DNA of 64,000 nucleotides. Origin: Laburnicola sp. R22_1 (taxonomy: Eukaryota > Ascomycota > Dothideomycetes > Pleosporales > Didymosphaeriaceae). The position numbers and the translations under genes were made by a program. Location: assembly GCA_014281115.1 (NCBI GenBank), contig JACONQ010000016.1, positions 620,001 to 684,000 on the forward strand. Reading direction: 5' to 3'. The notes beneath the pieces are model-generated. The model saw nothing but the letters and a program-made list of their open reading frames with translations. It was not told the origin of the DNA and searched no databases. This document shows positions 34,079-45,326 of the stretch, piece by piece (position 1 is the first letter of the stretch; every line of letters begins with the position of its first letter).

Positions 34079-35401
34079 CAGTGCCAAGCCAAAAGTCTGT
34101 TCCCCCAACACGCTAACGCGCGTACACCAACACCAACACCCTATTTTCAACACTACATTACTCCACCAATATGAGCTCTTTTGGTGTAGAAATTTCAGGA
34201 AATCGTCGCCGCAATGCCGAATTATCTGTCTAGCAACGGGATTTAATTATCGCGAAGTGTGAGGCGGGCGCGTTATTGCGGGAGTTGGCTGAGGAGTTTA
34301 ACTGTACGCGTCGCTGCATCAACAAAACATTTCAGAGATATAGAGAACAACACCACAATTAATCGCGGCCTCGATTAGGGCGTCCCTAGGCGCTTAATAC
34401 ACATGACAAGCGTGTACTCTATTAAGAGGCACGAAAAAACCTAAGGATCGAATACCCAGCCCTCCTCCACAAGGCCTCCCTCCACCGCATCTCTTAAACA
34501 ACTGCATATCGCGCATTAAAGGCAGAGAGCCTGACCAACTTCCAGGCAGCGCGGAAGCCCAAGATCACTCGCGCGGTGGCCAGGAGAGGCGTCAATTCGA
34601 ACGGGAATATCGCAATTGGAATTAGCGCGGACAGCCCTTCCAGTTCTTAGATGAGTGCTCTATTCAAAGACGCTCTGGCGGCACATCTACATGGGTTTTT
34701 CGCCTCCCACATGAGAAATAGAGATATGAGATGATTGAGGAGACAGTTATATTAAGATTTCGCGCGGCAATGGTGTAGGCGAGTATCTGGCTTGATTGGA
34801 GAGGGCGGGTTTGGCGGAGTCCCTTAGTGATCATGCCCAGGGACCTAGCAGCTCGTCGCAAAGGATACAGCGCATAGAGTTATATTAAAGCTCTACGCAA
34901 AGGACTCCTCTGTAATTATTACGTAGGAGATATCTATATGCACGACAACGCGCCCATCTATAGGGCGCGACAGTCGCTCGATTTTTTAGCGGAACACGGC
35001 ATACAACCGATCGAGTGGCCGCGTTATTCCCCCGACATCAACCCCATCGAACATCTCTGGTGGTCCCTTAAGAGAGAACTCCATAAGCGTTACCCCAATA
35101 TGGGCGACCTTGGCGACGGCGATGAGGACTTTGAGACCTTCTGCGCGGCGTTGAAAGATTGCTGGCGTAGGATCCCTGATTCGCTGATTCGCAAGCTTAT
35201 ACTTAGTATGCCGCGCCGCCTACTTGCTCTCCAGCGTGCGCGCAGGTATTAAACAAAATATTGATCAAATAATTATCTCTATATCAATTATCAACTCTCC
35301 GGGAGCGATATTGGGGGTGCCGGAGCGCTCTGCGCGACGGGGTGGTGATGATGGCGGACCTCGCTTACCCCTGCGGGGAACAGACTTTTGGCTTAGTACT
35401 G
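34079..35401 (+). mobile_element. Tc1/mariner-like transposon relic
   Basis: The element is 1323 bp, flanked by TA (34077-34078 and 35402-35403), with inverted ends sharing AAGCCAAAAGTCTGTTCCCC. The related family X copy at 37339-37340 shows the undivided TA. It is more GC-rich than its surroundings, which suggests a later arrival or a different mutation history. It encodes one dead transposase on the plus strand. Confidence 0.88.
34171..35252 (+). pseudogene. Dead Tc1/mariner transposase
   Basis: A start-like ATG at 34171 (MSSFGVEISGNRRRNAEL) leads into a helix-turn-helix region (LRELAEEFNCTRRCI) interrupted by TAG stops. The C-terminal part is open (34938-35252). It contains MHDNAPIYRA (second Asp region) and YSPDINPIEHLWWSLKRE (the third acidic residue, DDE type), ending RARRY. 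Stops such as SV*QRD fit CAG-to-TAG changes. At least one frame change separates the halves. It cannot make an active enzyme. Confidence 0.85.
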
Positions 35402-35403
35402 TA

Positions 35404-36423
35404 GTATACCTATAGTGTATAAGCTTCTACTTAGTATATATTGCTTATAAGTAGCACACAAACCTACTAATATAATAGCTATTACTTCTAGTAATATTTT
35501 TAGGGATAATAGTAAAGGAAATAATAGTTGCAGCGTTATAGTGTTAGCGCTATCTTATACCTCTTTCCTACTCTAAACTATAGTATAGCAATATAGCCTT
35601 ACCTATAGTTTTGTATATATATATTTTTTAGTTAGAGTGGGCGCGCTAAGCCTACTAAGCTCGCTTGTAATATACTAACCCCTTTTTATTAACACTTTAA
35701 AACGCTTTTCTGTGTATATAATAGTAGGAGAAATATTTGCTATTATTGTAATATTTTTATTAGAAACCCTTTATTCGTAAAAATAAATAAACTCTACTTT
35801 ATACTTTATAAGCGTTTAGTTTTAATATATATTATTAAATTATCTATCTAGGGGTAGAATAATAAAGGCTTTTATCTTAAATAAGATAATAAAAAAGAAG
35901 AGCCTCCTACTTAGTAACTAAAAAGAGCGTAAAAAGATAATTAAAAAAGCGTTTAGTATTAATATTAAATTTACTTATACTATACATAGTCTATTTAGTC
36001 TTTTTATAAAAATTTACTTATAGAAGCCTTATACTAAAACTACTAAGTTTACTTTATAGTTTAAATATACTTTTTTATAACTACTTTTTTATACTTTTTT
36101 AATTACTAATTAGAAAACTCTACTTTTTTATTATGTGTTATTAAAGTATCTACCTAGGGGTAGAATAATAAAGGCTTTTATCTTAAATAACATAATAACA
36201 AAAGCAAAGCCTTCTACTTAGTTTTATTATATTCTTTAAGATAAAAGTCTTTCTTATTCTATTTCTAAATAGTTAATTTAACGCTATATAGTATAATATA
36301 GTTAGAATTCTATTAATTACGTATATATTAACACGCCTTTAAAAATGAAGTTATAATAGTATATATAGTATTAAAGATCTTTATTATATTAAAATTCTAA
36401 CTAAGGTTAAATTTATACTATAT
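35404..36423. repeat. AT-rich mosaic of families X and related blocks
   Basis: The first 400 bp continue the interrupted family X copy (compare 37341-37700). Two copies of the GGGGTAGAATAATAAAGGC block follow, at about 35840-35945 and 36125-36240. No coding sense remains. Confidence 0.6.
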
Positions 36424-37704
36424 ATAGTCGGCTTGCCAAATACCTTTTTAACCTTTTTTTTAGCTTAAGCTTAAAGTAGATTAAGATAGAAGGTTATTAT
36501 GTACTACTATATACCATATCTAATTCTAATTAAAGACTAACCTTAAACACTTTAATAACTCTACACCCTATAAGCTTCTAACCTATATAAACTTTAGGGT
36601 CACATTGTTTATTTAGTGTTAATTACCTTTTTTAATACATTTTTTTAATTTGAGCCTGTGCAGGTTAGGATGGAAAGGCCGCTCTAGTCTAGCACCTAAA
36701 AATACAGTCTACTCCTAGTCTCCTTTGCTAACGTGATAATAGTTTATAAGGATAGTTTATAAACTATATACTTACCTAATATCTATAAGTGCTCTAACAC
36801 ATATTAATTTACTTAAAGCGTGTATAGAAAACTAACTTGCTCTATTATTACTATTGTTAGCAATTGTGCCACTTACGCGTTGCGCTCACTATCTAACGCT
36901 ATAATAACTATAAGGATCTAGCATATCTATGCAACGCTCTCCTCCCCTAGCAACTTATTAATAAATATCTTCTTCTTTTTCCCCTTAATTTTGCCCTTTA
37001 TTGCTGCCTTCCTGGTTAGTAGTAATATAAGAAACTATAGTAGGAACTCTTTATACTCTTTATCCTTTAAGTTACTAATCTATTACTAGCCTAACTAGTA
37101 TACTAGGACTGCCTTAATATAGGCTAAGGTACACCTTCTACTTTAACCTATTAATAATCTTCTAGACAGAGTAGTACTTTAGTGTAGATCTAGCAATATT
37201 AAGTAAATAGATTATTAGAGCGTACTTTTAGGCGGTGTTAATAGCGGTATTAGTATTAAGGTTTAGGAAGATAGCAAGAAATAGAGCAATAGTAGTAGAA
37301 GTCTCTTTAAGGTTAACTTTAATATAGAGATAGAGTGTTAGTGTACCTATAGTGTAAATAAGCTCCCTATCTAGTATATATTTTATAAGTAGCATATAAA
37401 CCTATTATTATAATAGCTATTGCTAGCAATTTTTAGAAATAATAGTAGAGGAGATAATAGTTATAGCGTTGTACTAATTGCAGCGCTAGCGCTACTTTAT
37501 CTTTCCCCCTAACTCTAAACTAGTATAGCAATGTGGCCTTACGCATAGTTTTATATATGAATTTTTTTTAGTTAGAGTAGGCGCGCTAAGCCTGCTAAGC
37601 TTGCTTAGCTTGCTTATAACGCGCTAACTCCTTTTTATTAATACTACCTTAAAACGCTTTTCTGTGTTAATAATAGTAGAAGGAATAACTGCTATTATTG
37701 TAAT
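36424..37704 (+). repeat. Family X, longest uninterrupted copy
   Basis: It starts GTCGGCTTGCCAAATACC and runs about 1.28 kb to the point where the solo LTR begins. It contains the empty target (37339-37340) for the mariner insertion seen at 34077. No open frame or structural RNA promoter was recognised, so its class is open. Confidence 0.65.
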
Positions 37705-38513
37705 TGTGAAAAGTGGATAAATAGATAAGAAGGTGATCGAGTTGGTATTGTTAAACTGGTTGATTAATTTTAATAAACTGGCTACCTAGCAATCTATATA
37801 CAAAATAATTTAGACTAACGAACACTTAGTTTTGTATAGTTTAATTATGCCTTTAACTTTTATGCGTGCTAGTGTTTTAAACTAATGTTTAAACTAGTGT
37901 TTTATATGCAATAGTGTTTTATATGCGAGCTATTGCAAACTTTGTTTTACTATTGCTTAGTTGTGACGTTAATAATAAACGCCTTATTTTAGCATAATTT
38001 ATTACTCCTTAGTTTATTATACGCTAATGTATTTTATATTATAAAACAAGTCTTTTATATGTTATATTTTGTTTTTTAGTAATAAGTAATTTAATACATA
38101 TAATATTGCCTTGTTTAGTATATTCTTTTTAGCAATTGCTCAAAATTGTTAAAGCGCTCGATTGCGACAAGTTTGTCAAAAGTTATTAATTTAGAAAAAT
38201 TAATTACGAGCTTATTTATATTACGATAGCGTATTTTATAATATTTATTAGGTTAGTTTTATATTATATTTTGGTTTTAGTTTTAAGTAATTTAATACAT
38301 ATAATGTTGGATTTCTTACAATTATCTTGTAGTAAACTTTTTGTGCGTTACTTAAAGTTGACTTTGGCTTTAATTGCAACTTATTGTCGGAACGACTATT
38401 TTAGTTTATTTTTAGGTAGCTTATAGTTATTTATCTATTTATCTTTTATTATAACAGCGAAATTCTAACATGTTATTTTATTATTTATTTTGCTTACTAA
38501 TATAGTTTTAACA
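37705..38513 (-). repeat. Solo LTR of the Copia family, short-array variant
   Basis: The LTR is 809 bp, starts TGTGAAAAGTGG and ends TTTTAACA in plus orientation. The 19-bp array is reduced to about two units (37880-37930), which explains most of the length difference from the 921-959-bp copies. It is the least AT-converted LTR here. The flanks GTAAT and ATAGT do not form a target duplication. Confidence 0.85.
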
Positions 38514-38529
38514 ATAGTCTACTTTGCTA

Positions 38530-39580
38530 TTAAGGATATAAGAAACTAGCTACTTAGAAACTTTATTTATCTTAATAGGTAGTTCTAGAGGTTGTAATTA
38601 ACCTAGTAAGGGATTATTTAAATCTCTTTAAAGCCTATTAGCATATAACACTAAGTAAACTCTTATATATTATAGGAGTTTAAGTATAAATAAATAGCCT
38701 TTCTTATCTATAATTAGATATAGTTCTTTTATTTAATAATCTAACTTAACTAATAGGCATTTAGTAATAAATCCCTTTAGGGTAACAAAGACCTAGTTCC
38801 TAACGTTAAAATTAATAGCTTGTCTATATTTACTAGCCTACTCTAATTATATTTCCTAGGCAGTAAATATATTAGCTTAGGCAGTATTATAAATAAATTT
38901 ATAGGCTTTAGTATAGGGCTTAACTTATACCTTAGCCTTTTCTAAAGTAATATTATTTAGAGATTTAGTAACTAATTAGATACGCTTATACTAGTCCTAG
39001 TAAAAGTATAGCTAATACCTAAGCTTAATTTTAAAAGGCAAAACTCTAGTGCTATTATAGGGCAGTATTACTTAGGCCTAGTCTATACTAGATAGCAAAT
39101 CTAACTAGTTATCTTAATAAAAGTTAATAAATAAACGCAGACGCTAGTTAAGGTACTAATTTATAATTTTAGTTTAGCTATTAGTTTATAGATATCGCAC
39201 TATAAAGAAAAGTTACTTGATACCTATAAACTTACACAAAGTAGCTAAGAAAGTAGAAATAAACTAGGGGCTATAGTTAGAGATAATTAATAAAGGGGGG
39301 CTAAAGACTCTAAATATATACTAATAGTAGAGATTAGTGGCTTATTTAGTAGTAACTATTTTATAGTAGGGCATAGAAAAGGCACACTTAAATAGGCAGC
39401 AATAAGATACTATTGCAATATTATACTCTTTCTTATCCTTGTGAAATAATTTAAAATTAATTAAGATATCTTGCTAGACATTTTTAGGAATAGAAAGTAG
39501 GCATAACAAGTCTAGCTTTTTATCTAGTAAGGGCTTACTCTACTAGTAGTCTTTGCAATTAGAAATATACCTAATAATAT
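38530..39580 (-). pseudogene. Ty3/gypsy-like integrase relic
   Basis: The minus strand reads, with many stops, KLDLLCLLSIPKNV, DKKEYNIAIVSYCCLFKCAFSMP, LEKAKV and RQAINFNVRN. This order resembles the zinc-binding region, core and C-terminal part of fungal gypsy integrases. The match is from memory and the sequence is heavily mutated. No LTR of its own was found. Confidence 0.5.
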
Positions 39581-40317
39581 AATAATAGTTTAAACTTTAA
39601 ACTTACTTATACCTTACCTACACCCTATAAGCTTCTAACCTATACAAAATTTACACAGCACACCTAGCTTATTACTACTACTATTATTAGTTATCTATGC
39701 TCGCGCACTAAATAAGCTAACTTAATAGTAATAATAGCTAAAAGAATCTTATAGATCTATACAACACTTTTTTTATTATTATTTAAGATAAAAGCCTTTA
39801 TTATGCTAACCCTAGGTAGTTAATATAACACTATATATAACACTCTTATTACACTAGAGCTTATTAATAAATACCTTATTCTCTATCTTTTATTTCCCCT
39901 TTTAGATTTAGTTACTAATAAGAAGTAATTATATCTACTAGAGTAGAAATTTAACCTTATAGTCCTTTGCAAACTAGATAAGCTACTAACCTAACTAGTA
40001 TACTAGGACTACCTTATAGATAGTTAAGTATACCTACCCCTTACACTAAATAAGTATCTAATAAATAGAATAGAACTTTAGCGTAGTTATCTTAATAATA
40101 GTGTTATAAATCTTTAGTGTATACTCTTTAGTATTAGCGAGTATATAAGTATTAAATAATTTAGGGTTAATACTTAAGTAGATAGTAGGGTGTAAAGAAA
40201 TAGAGATAGTAATAGAAGCTTTATTAAGGATAACCTTAATAGAATAATAGAGTAATAGTGTATCTAGTATATATTAACCTTTTCCTACTTATAAAAAATA
40301 GTACGTACCTATTAATA
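39581..40317. repeat. Family X-related AT-rich sequence
   Basis: It resembles 54180-54830 along most of its length (for example the GAGCTTATTAATAAATA and ACTAGTATACTAGGAC regions). No gene is seen. Confidence 0.55.
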
Positions 40318-40319
40318 TA

Positions 40320-42183
40320 ACGTGGTTTACCAGCGAGTAACTCACACTAGTGAGCGCGCCACCTTTGCCAAGATACCACCAAACCATTTTATTTATTATT
40401 AGACTGCGTCGCAACACTACTTAAAAATATATACTAAGTTAATGCATCTAATTCAGATTCTTCCTCTTTAACTCCCTGGCAGGTTTGTGCATTGTGTCTA
40501 GGTTGCCTACAGATACCATAACGCCGTTGAGTTAATGGCCCTATTGCAGCGCGACTAGTACCTAACAAATGTTTACCCTTCTTCTGTCCACTAGCGTCCT
40601 TAGGAGTGGCTAGCTAAGATCCCTCTGCTACTGTAAGTGATCCCTAATACTGGATATACCTTCTTTTACGCGATTTTTGTCTTGTAGTCTCCTTAATTGT
40701 CTTGCGAAGGCCTGCAATTTTATCTAACACTAGTACCTAACTATGCATTGCACTTAGAGCGCCTTTTTTAAGCTTCTTAAGCATCTGCATAGTTAAAGTT
40801 AGTAATAAATTAAAGTGATCTCTAATTCTCTTGCGAACTAGCGTTAATTGCGCCTTAAATTCGCGTAGGTTACTTAGTGTTTTAGACTCCTAGGTGGTAG
40901 GCTCTTTAATGGGCAGACTAGGTGTACGGATGCGAATGTTAAGGTACTGCAACACCTTCTCTAAATTCAATGGGACTAGCCTAGCACTGCGAAAACTACT
41001 CTTAATTGTCTCTGCAGAGAAAATCTTTAAAAACGCGGTTTTAAAGACTAGGATGAACTTAATCTTTGTAATGTAGGTTATTAGCTAACGCGCTAAGCCT
41101 AAGATCTTAGCACTATATGCCTTCTTTAGTAGAGAGAAATAGCCTACATCTAATAGCTATAGTAGGTGTAACAAATATAGCGGCATATAGAGAGTAATAA
41201 TCTTATGTTCCTTATAGTAATCCTAGAACTTAATTAAGTTATAGCTCTTATAGCTGTTAATAACTAGCAGCTAATAGGTTCCTTTGGCGCGTCCCTTTGT
41301 ATGCGCGTTAAAGTGTTTTAACCACGCGATACCGAGCTCATTATTTGTCCAGCTATTCTCGCTAACAGCGATTACCCAATCGCCAGGAATTGACGCGTCT
41401 TTGTACCAGGTAGAGATGTAACGCTTGCCGGCGTAGATAATAAAGGGAGGGATTGCCTATCTAGCAGCGCAGATACCCTAGATCACTGTAATCCACTGGC
41501 GGTCGCCTGGCTATATCAATTTAGGTTTCGCACGCCTCTCTAATGCTGTGACCACAAGCTAAGACCCTATAACCCCTATTAGGAAGCCTAATTTATTAAA
41601 GTTGTAGGTGTCCTCATCTGTAATGCCGTACTTAACTTTAATGCCCTCTACAAGCTTAAACTATGCGTTTATAACCTTAGAATCTTTCTATTATATTCTC
41701 TACTTATTATATAACTAAGACTAACGCGTTTTAACTTTACGTCTGCGCTTAATAAACCTATCTATCTAGTTAATGCTAACAGGTGGCTTTCCTCTCTATA
41801 AACGTAGTAAATTAGCCATTGTGCGGATTATAAGCTTTGTAGGAGGGAATCCACGCGTGTCTAGCTTAATTATACAATTAACAAGCGCCTGCTCCTTAAG
41901 GAGAGTAAAATTCTTTAATTTAGGTGGGTTATCGCGTTGTGCAGTTGTTCCGTTGCGTCTTTAATTAAGCGTTCTGCGATTAACATTATATAGCCCTGCT
42001 GCTGCTCGCTCTATAAGATTTAGGTTTTGTTTAATAGCTCTAATAGCAATAAGTAACCAAGCTTTATTAGATGGCTTAGAAGACATAGTAGGTGGTTATA
42101 TTATAATGGTATTGTTGGTAATAGTGGGGTCTTAGCAAAGGTAGCGCGCTTACTAGTGTGAGTTACTCGCTAGTGAACCACGT
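40320..42183 (-). mobile_element. pogo/Fot1-like element D
   Basis: The element is 1864 bp with TA at 40318-40319 and 42184-42185. The inverted ends start ACGTGGTT and include GCGAGTAACTCACACTAGTG, then a subterminal CTTTGCCAAGA stretch shared with other Fot1-like elements here. It carries one dead transposase on the minus strand. It is the same size class as element E (1871 bp). Confidence 0.88.
40434..42086 (-). pseudogene. Dead Fot1-like transposase of element D
   Basis: From ATG 42086 to TAG 40434 is exactly 551 codons, the same as in element E, so the frame seems free of net indels. Numerous TAG/TAA stops interrupt it. Recognisable pieces are DEDTYNFNKLGF (first catalytic Asp changed to Asn), GDRQWITVI, WYKDASIPGDWVIAVSENSW, LLLDVGYFSLLKKAY-like third-Asp region, and RIRTPSLP. 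The C-terminal knuckle is degraded to RRYGICRQPRHNAQTC, losing its first Cys by a G-to-A-type change. It is inactive. Confidence 0.85.
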
Positions 42184-42185
42184 TA

Positions 42186-43200
42186 TTAACTTGTATTATT
42201 TATAATAATCTAGATAGTAGTTTATAACTTAAAATAGTAAAGAAAGAATAGTTAACTATAGTGTTGCTACGCTAAAGTTTTATTCCTTCTCTAAAGTTCT
42301 AAGTAGCCTTTTTATAAAAACTTTACATATTAAAGCTATGCGTGCTAAGACTACTAAGCTTACTTAGTAGTTTAAATGGGCTTTTTTTGTAATTTCTTTT
42401 TTATGCTCTTTTTAATTACTAAGTAGGGGGCTCTGCTTTTTTTATTATATTATTTAAAATAAAAGCCTTTATTATCCTACCCCTAGATAGATAAATTAAC
42501 ACTATATTATTATTTAGATAACTTAATAAAGTCTTATATTTTCTTTAAGCCTAGTAAAGGTTTAAATAAAAATTTCTTTACTTTAAATAAAAGTAGGTAG
42601 TAATTTATTTTATTACTACTTCACTCTTAATATTATTCTATTTTATTTTATTAACTATTAGGTATTCTAGTAGCGCCCTTATAATATATATATAATTTTT
42701 TTCTAATATAGTATATAAGTATAAAAGTAGTTACTAATATATATATAAGTATAGTGCCTTCTCTCCTAGGGTCAATCCGTAATGTCACGTGATCCCGGGC
42801 CGGCTATTTGACCGACCACCGTGTTACGTAATTAATAATTTCTTTAATAATATTTTTCGCTGCAATAATAATAATAACAATTATAATAGTAGTTATGCTA
42901 GATAGTAGACTATTTATTAACTACTATTAATAATACTATTATACAGAACGCTAATAATAAAATTATTATTATTTTACATATATTTTATTACTACTACTAT
43001 GTGCTAGGTACTAGGTTATAGTGCCTCCTATTTTACTCCTCTCTATATATAGTGTAGACTTAACCTTAGTTAGAATCTTCACATAACAAAGATCTTTAAT
43101 ATAAGTATAGTGCACTAAACTAATATTATATAATTAATAACTAAGTGTATATGCTTACTATAGCTAGCTAACGTCTTAGTGAGAATAGCCTATTAAAAAC
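42186..43200. repeat. AT-rich sequence with a small GC-rich pocket
   Basis: It includes the inverted AGGGGGCTCTGC/CCTACCCCTAG block (42410-42500) of the insert at 16060. A sharply GC-rich pocket lies at about 42770-42830 (TCACGTGATCCCGGGCCGG). No gene is seen. The gene-like composition resumes near 43230. Confidence 0.5.
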
Positions 43201-44040
43201 GAATAAAAAATAACCAGCCTACCTAAGGTATCAACGCGTGACCATTTTTCCACATCTACAGTTACACGACGTTCTGACATGGCGCTCTCCGTCTCAAGCC
43301 TGTAAAAATGACAGTCGACATGCTACGCAGCTGCGAACACTTAGCTCAAACGGGCGCCTTCCGCGTCGCTTACCTGCCCCTCCAGATTCTCCTTTGCGGA
43401 CCATACGTCCTCCGTCTGAGCCCCTCCCAACTGCTGACTGTTATTGTTTGAGACAATGCTAAATATTGGGCGCCTTGCGTTCAGTTTATACGGTCAGTGC
43501 ATTGTAGCGTAGTATGCCCAGGGCCCCAGGCGGGTCTTCTCATCGCCGTCTCATCCCATCGCTCAGCTCAATCCCTGCTACACCCGTAGTCGACATGCCA
43601 ATCTATACATATCTTACCACTACGTACACGGTGTATGTTCCCTACCCCTCATCTGCATATGTCCGCCCCAAAACGAATCCAGCTGCAACGCCGTTGCCTT
43701 CCAAAGGTTCTTCGGTCCGTAGACCGCCCCGGCCTGCTCCTTGCTCTTGCCTCCGTTTCTCGGCCTCCGCAGGTGGTTGTGTAGCGACGCTCGACACCGA
43801 TCGCTAGGGTAGGCGCAAGGCTGCATGTACGCTGTATGGGGATTTGGACAGCCTTTCGTATATTGAGTGAGGGTCCACTGCCTCGGATTTGGAGGATTAC
43901 TTACCTCCGTTTAAAAGTCGAGTCTGTCGACCAGGCATAACCATCTTCTCGCTCACGTATCACTCATCTTCGGCTTTTTTCTTATTGTTGAAAACACGCA
44001 CTGCAAAGAGATTTGGGCTCTTGGTTTTTGATCGTGCACA
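43201..44040. other. Gene-island edge, upstream of the rhodopsin-domain gene
   Basis: The composition is balanced. Overlapping short frames (for example 43514-43807 on plus and 43620-43826 on minus) show no family resemblance. It probably contains the promoter and 5' leader of the gene starting at 44041; I cannot exclude a small unrecognised gene. Confidence 0.5.
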
Positions 44041-45078
44041 ATGGCGATCCCATCATTCCCTTCTTTGGACCAGCTACCACCAGCCCATGTAGCGGAAGAC
44101 AACAGCTACCCTCTCTTCGCAACCTGCATAGCATTCCTCGTCATGGAAATAACCTTTGTAATTCTCCTCTACGTATCGCTTTTTCTATCGAGCGAGAAGA
44201 ACGCGAATTGGTACATGTTAGCCCTCATGACCGGCGCGTACATCGTCTGCTTAGGCAAGAATGCAATTGGCCTGCGTAAGATGCTCCCACCCCCTCTTCT
44301 TTACAGAACTAATGGACTTTCAGTCGCGGTTCACATCGGCGGTGCAGGACACCACAGCGTAACCCTTCCACTCAGTACCATAGTGAATTCTCTCAAACTG
44401 GGCACCGCTCTTCGGGTAGCCTGCCCTCTCACAACGTCATTGACCAAAATGAGCATCTGTTGCCTCTTGTATACCATACTCGGTCGAACCTCAGAGCACG
44501 CCCGTCTCGCCATCCGGGTCACTTTTGCCCTTACCCTCATTACGCTTCTCGTACAATTCATCATTCCATTCGTAAATTGCAGGCCCTTCGGCAAAACGTG
44601 GGCGCTCGACGGAAAGGAATATTGCACCATCGACGACCTGGCCCTATGGCGCTACCTGAGCATCCCCAACGTCTTAACAACACTCATGGTCTTCGTCATT
44701 CCAATTCCGGCCATGTACAAACTACGAGTCGATACCGCGACTAAAATCGGTCTTGGGGTGATCTTGGGCGTGTGTGTATGCGGCGCCGTCGCAGCCATCA
44801 TGCGCTTCGCATCCTTCCTCGCTGTCGAGAGCTTTGATGATTTTAACTATGTGGAAATCAAGCCGCTTTGCTGGACGATCGCAGAGTCGGGGATTTATTT
44901 GGTGGCAGGCGTACTACCGACGCTGAGGCCGTTGATGCAAAAGATCTTGAGCAGCGTCCACTTTGAGAAGATCTTGTCCGGCCGGTTCAAGACGTCGAAG
45001 GGCAGTCGAGATGACGGTAGCTGGGGCAATAAGAGCAAGCCAGATGGTACATATTGGAGACGAAGTGGCTCTTGTTGA
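44041..45078 (+). CDS. Rhodopsin-domain (PTH11-like) fungal integral membrane protein
   Basis: This 345-residue single-exon frame starts at an ATG in good context (CACAATGG). About seven hydrophobic segments are visible: LFATCIAFLVMEITFVILLY (about 25-47), a second about 57-75, then about 93-115, 125-150, 155-180, 206-228 and 237-260. The CRPFGKTWALDG loop and the NVLTTLMVFVIPIPAMYKL segment with a following KIGLGVILG are typical of the fungal rhodopsin-domain family, whose members are surface or sensor-like membrane proteins with mostly unknown ligands. The N-terminus (first 25 residues) looks extracellular. The C-terminus may be wrong: a shifted frame continues to a charged tail ending at 45142. 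No CFEM domain is present. Function is not further assignable. Confidence 0.75.
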   Translation: MAIPSFPSLDQLPPAHVAEDNSYPLFATCIAFLVMEITFVILLYVSLFLSSEKNANWYMLALMTGAYIVCLGKNAIGLRKMLPPPLLYRTNGLSVAVHIGGAGHHSVTLPLSTIVNSLKLGTALRVACPLTTSLTKMSICCLLYTILGRTSEHARLAIRVTFALTLITLLVQFIIPFVNCRPFGKTWALDGKEYCTIDDLALWRYLSIPNVLTTLMVFVIPIPAMYKLRVDTATKIGLGVILGVCVCGAVAAIMRFASFLAVESFDDFNYVEIKPLCWTIAESGIYLVAGVLPTLRPLMQKILSSVHFEKILSGRFKTSKGSRDDGSWGNKSKPDGTYWRRSGSC

Positions 45079-45326
45079 CAAGAGAATGGTGACAACCTCG
45101 TCTGTTGCTAGTGCGGATGATGAGGAAAAGGCTAAGGTGTAAATTGGGAGACGATGTCTTGATCTATGGGCGTTGATGTAAAATTGATGAGACATCTCTT
45201 CCTGAAGTCGAGTCCTGGTGACGTATTAAGAAGACAATGTCTGGTCGGGTTCCTAGCCACCACAGAACGCATATTGCAAACGCCAATTTCTGGCTACTTT
45301 ATGGCTTAAATACTTCTTGCGTACCT

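Noticed and set aside
34664..34861. Minus-strand frame inside the mariner element
   Set aside because: It lies opposite the decayed transposase and shows no domain; it is a shadow frame.
35224..35415. Plus-strand frame over the mariner right end
   Set aside because: It runs across the terminal repeat and flanking DNA, so it is not a gene.
3561..43200. Centromere or subtelomere
   Set aside because: AT-rich repeat content would fit, but there are no telomere repeats or centromere-specific evidence, and sequence alone cannot show CENP-A.
43514..43807. 97-residue plus-strand frame with Pro/Tyr-rich sequence
   Set aside because: It overlaps a minus-strand frame of equal quality and shows no domain or clear coding signal.
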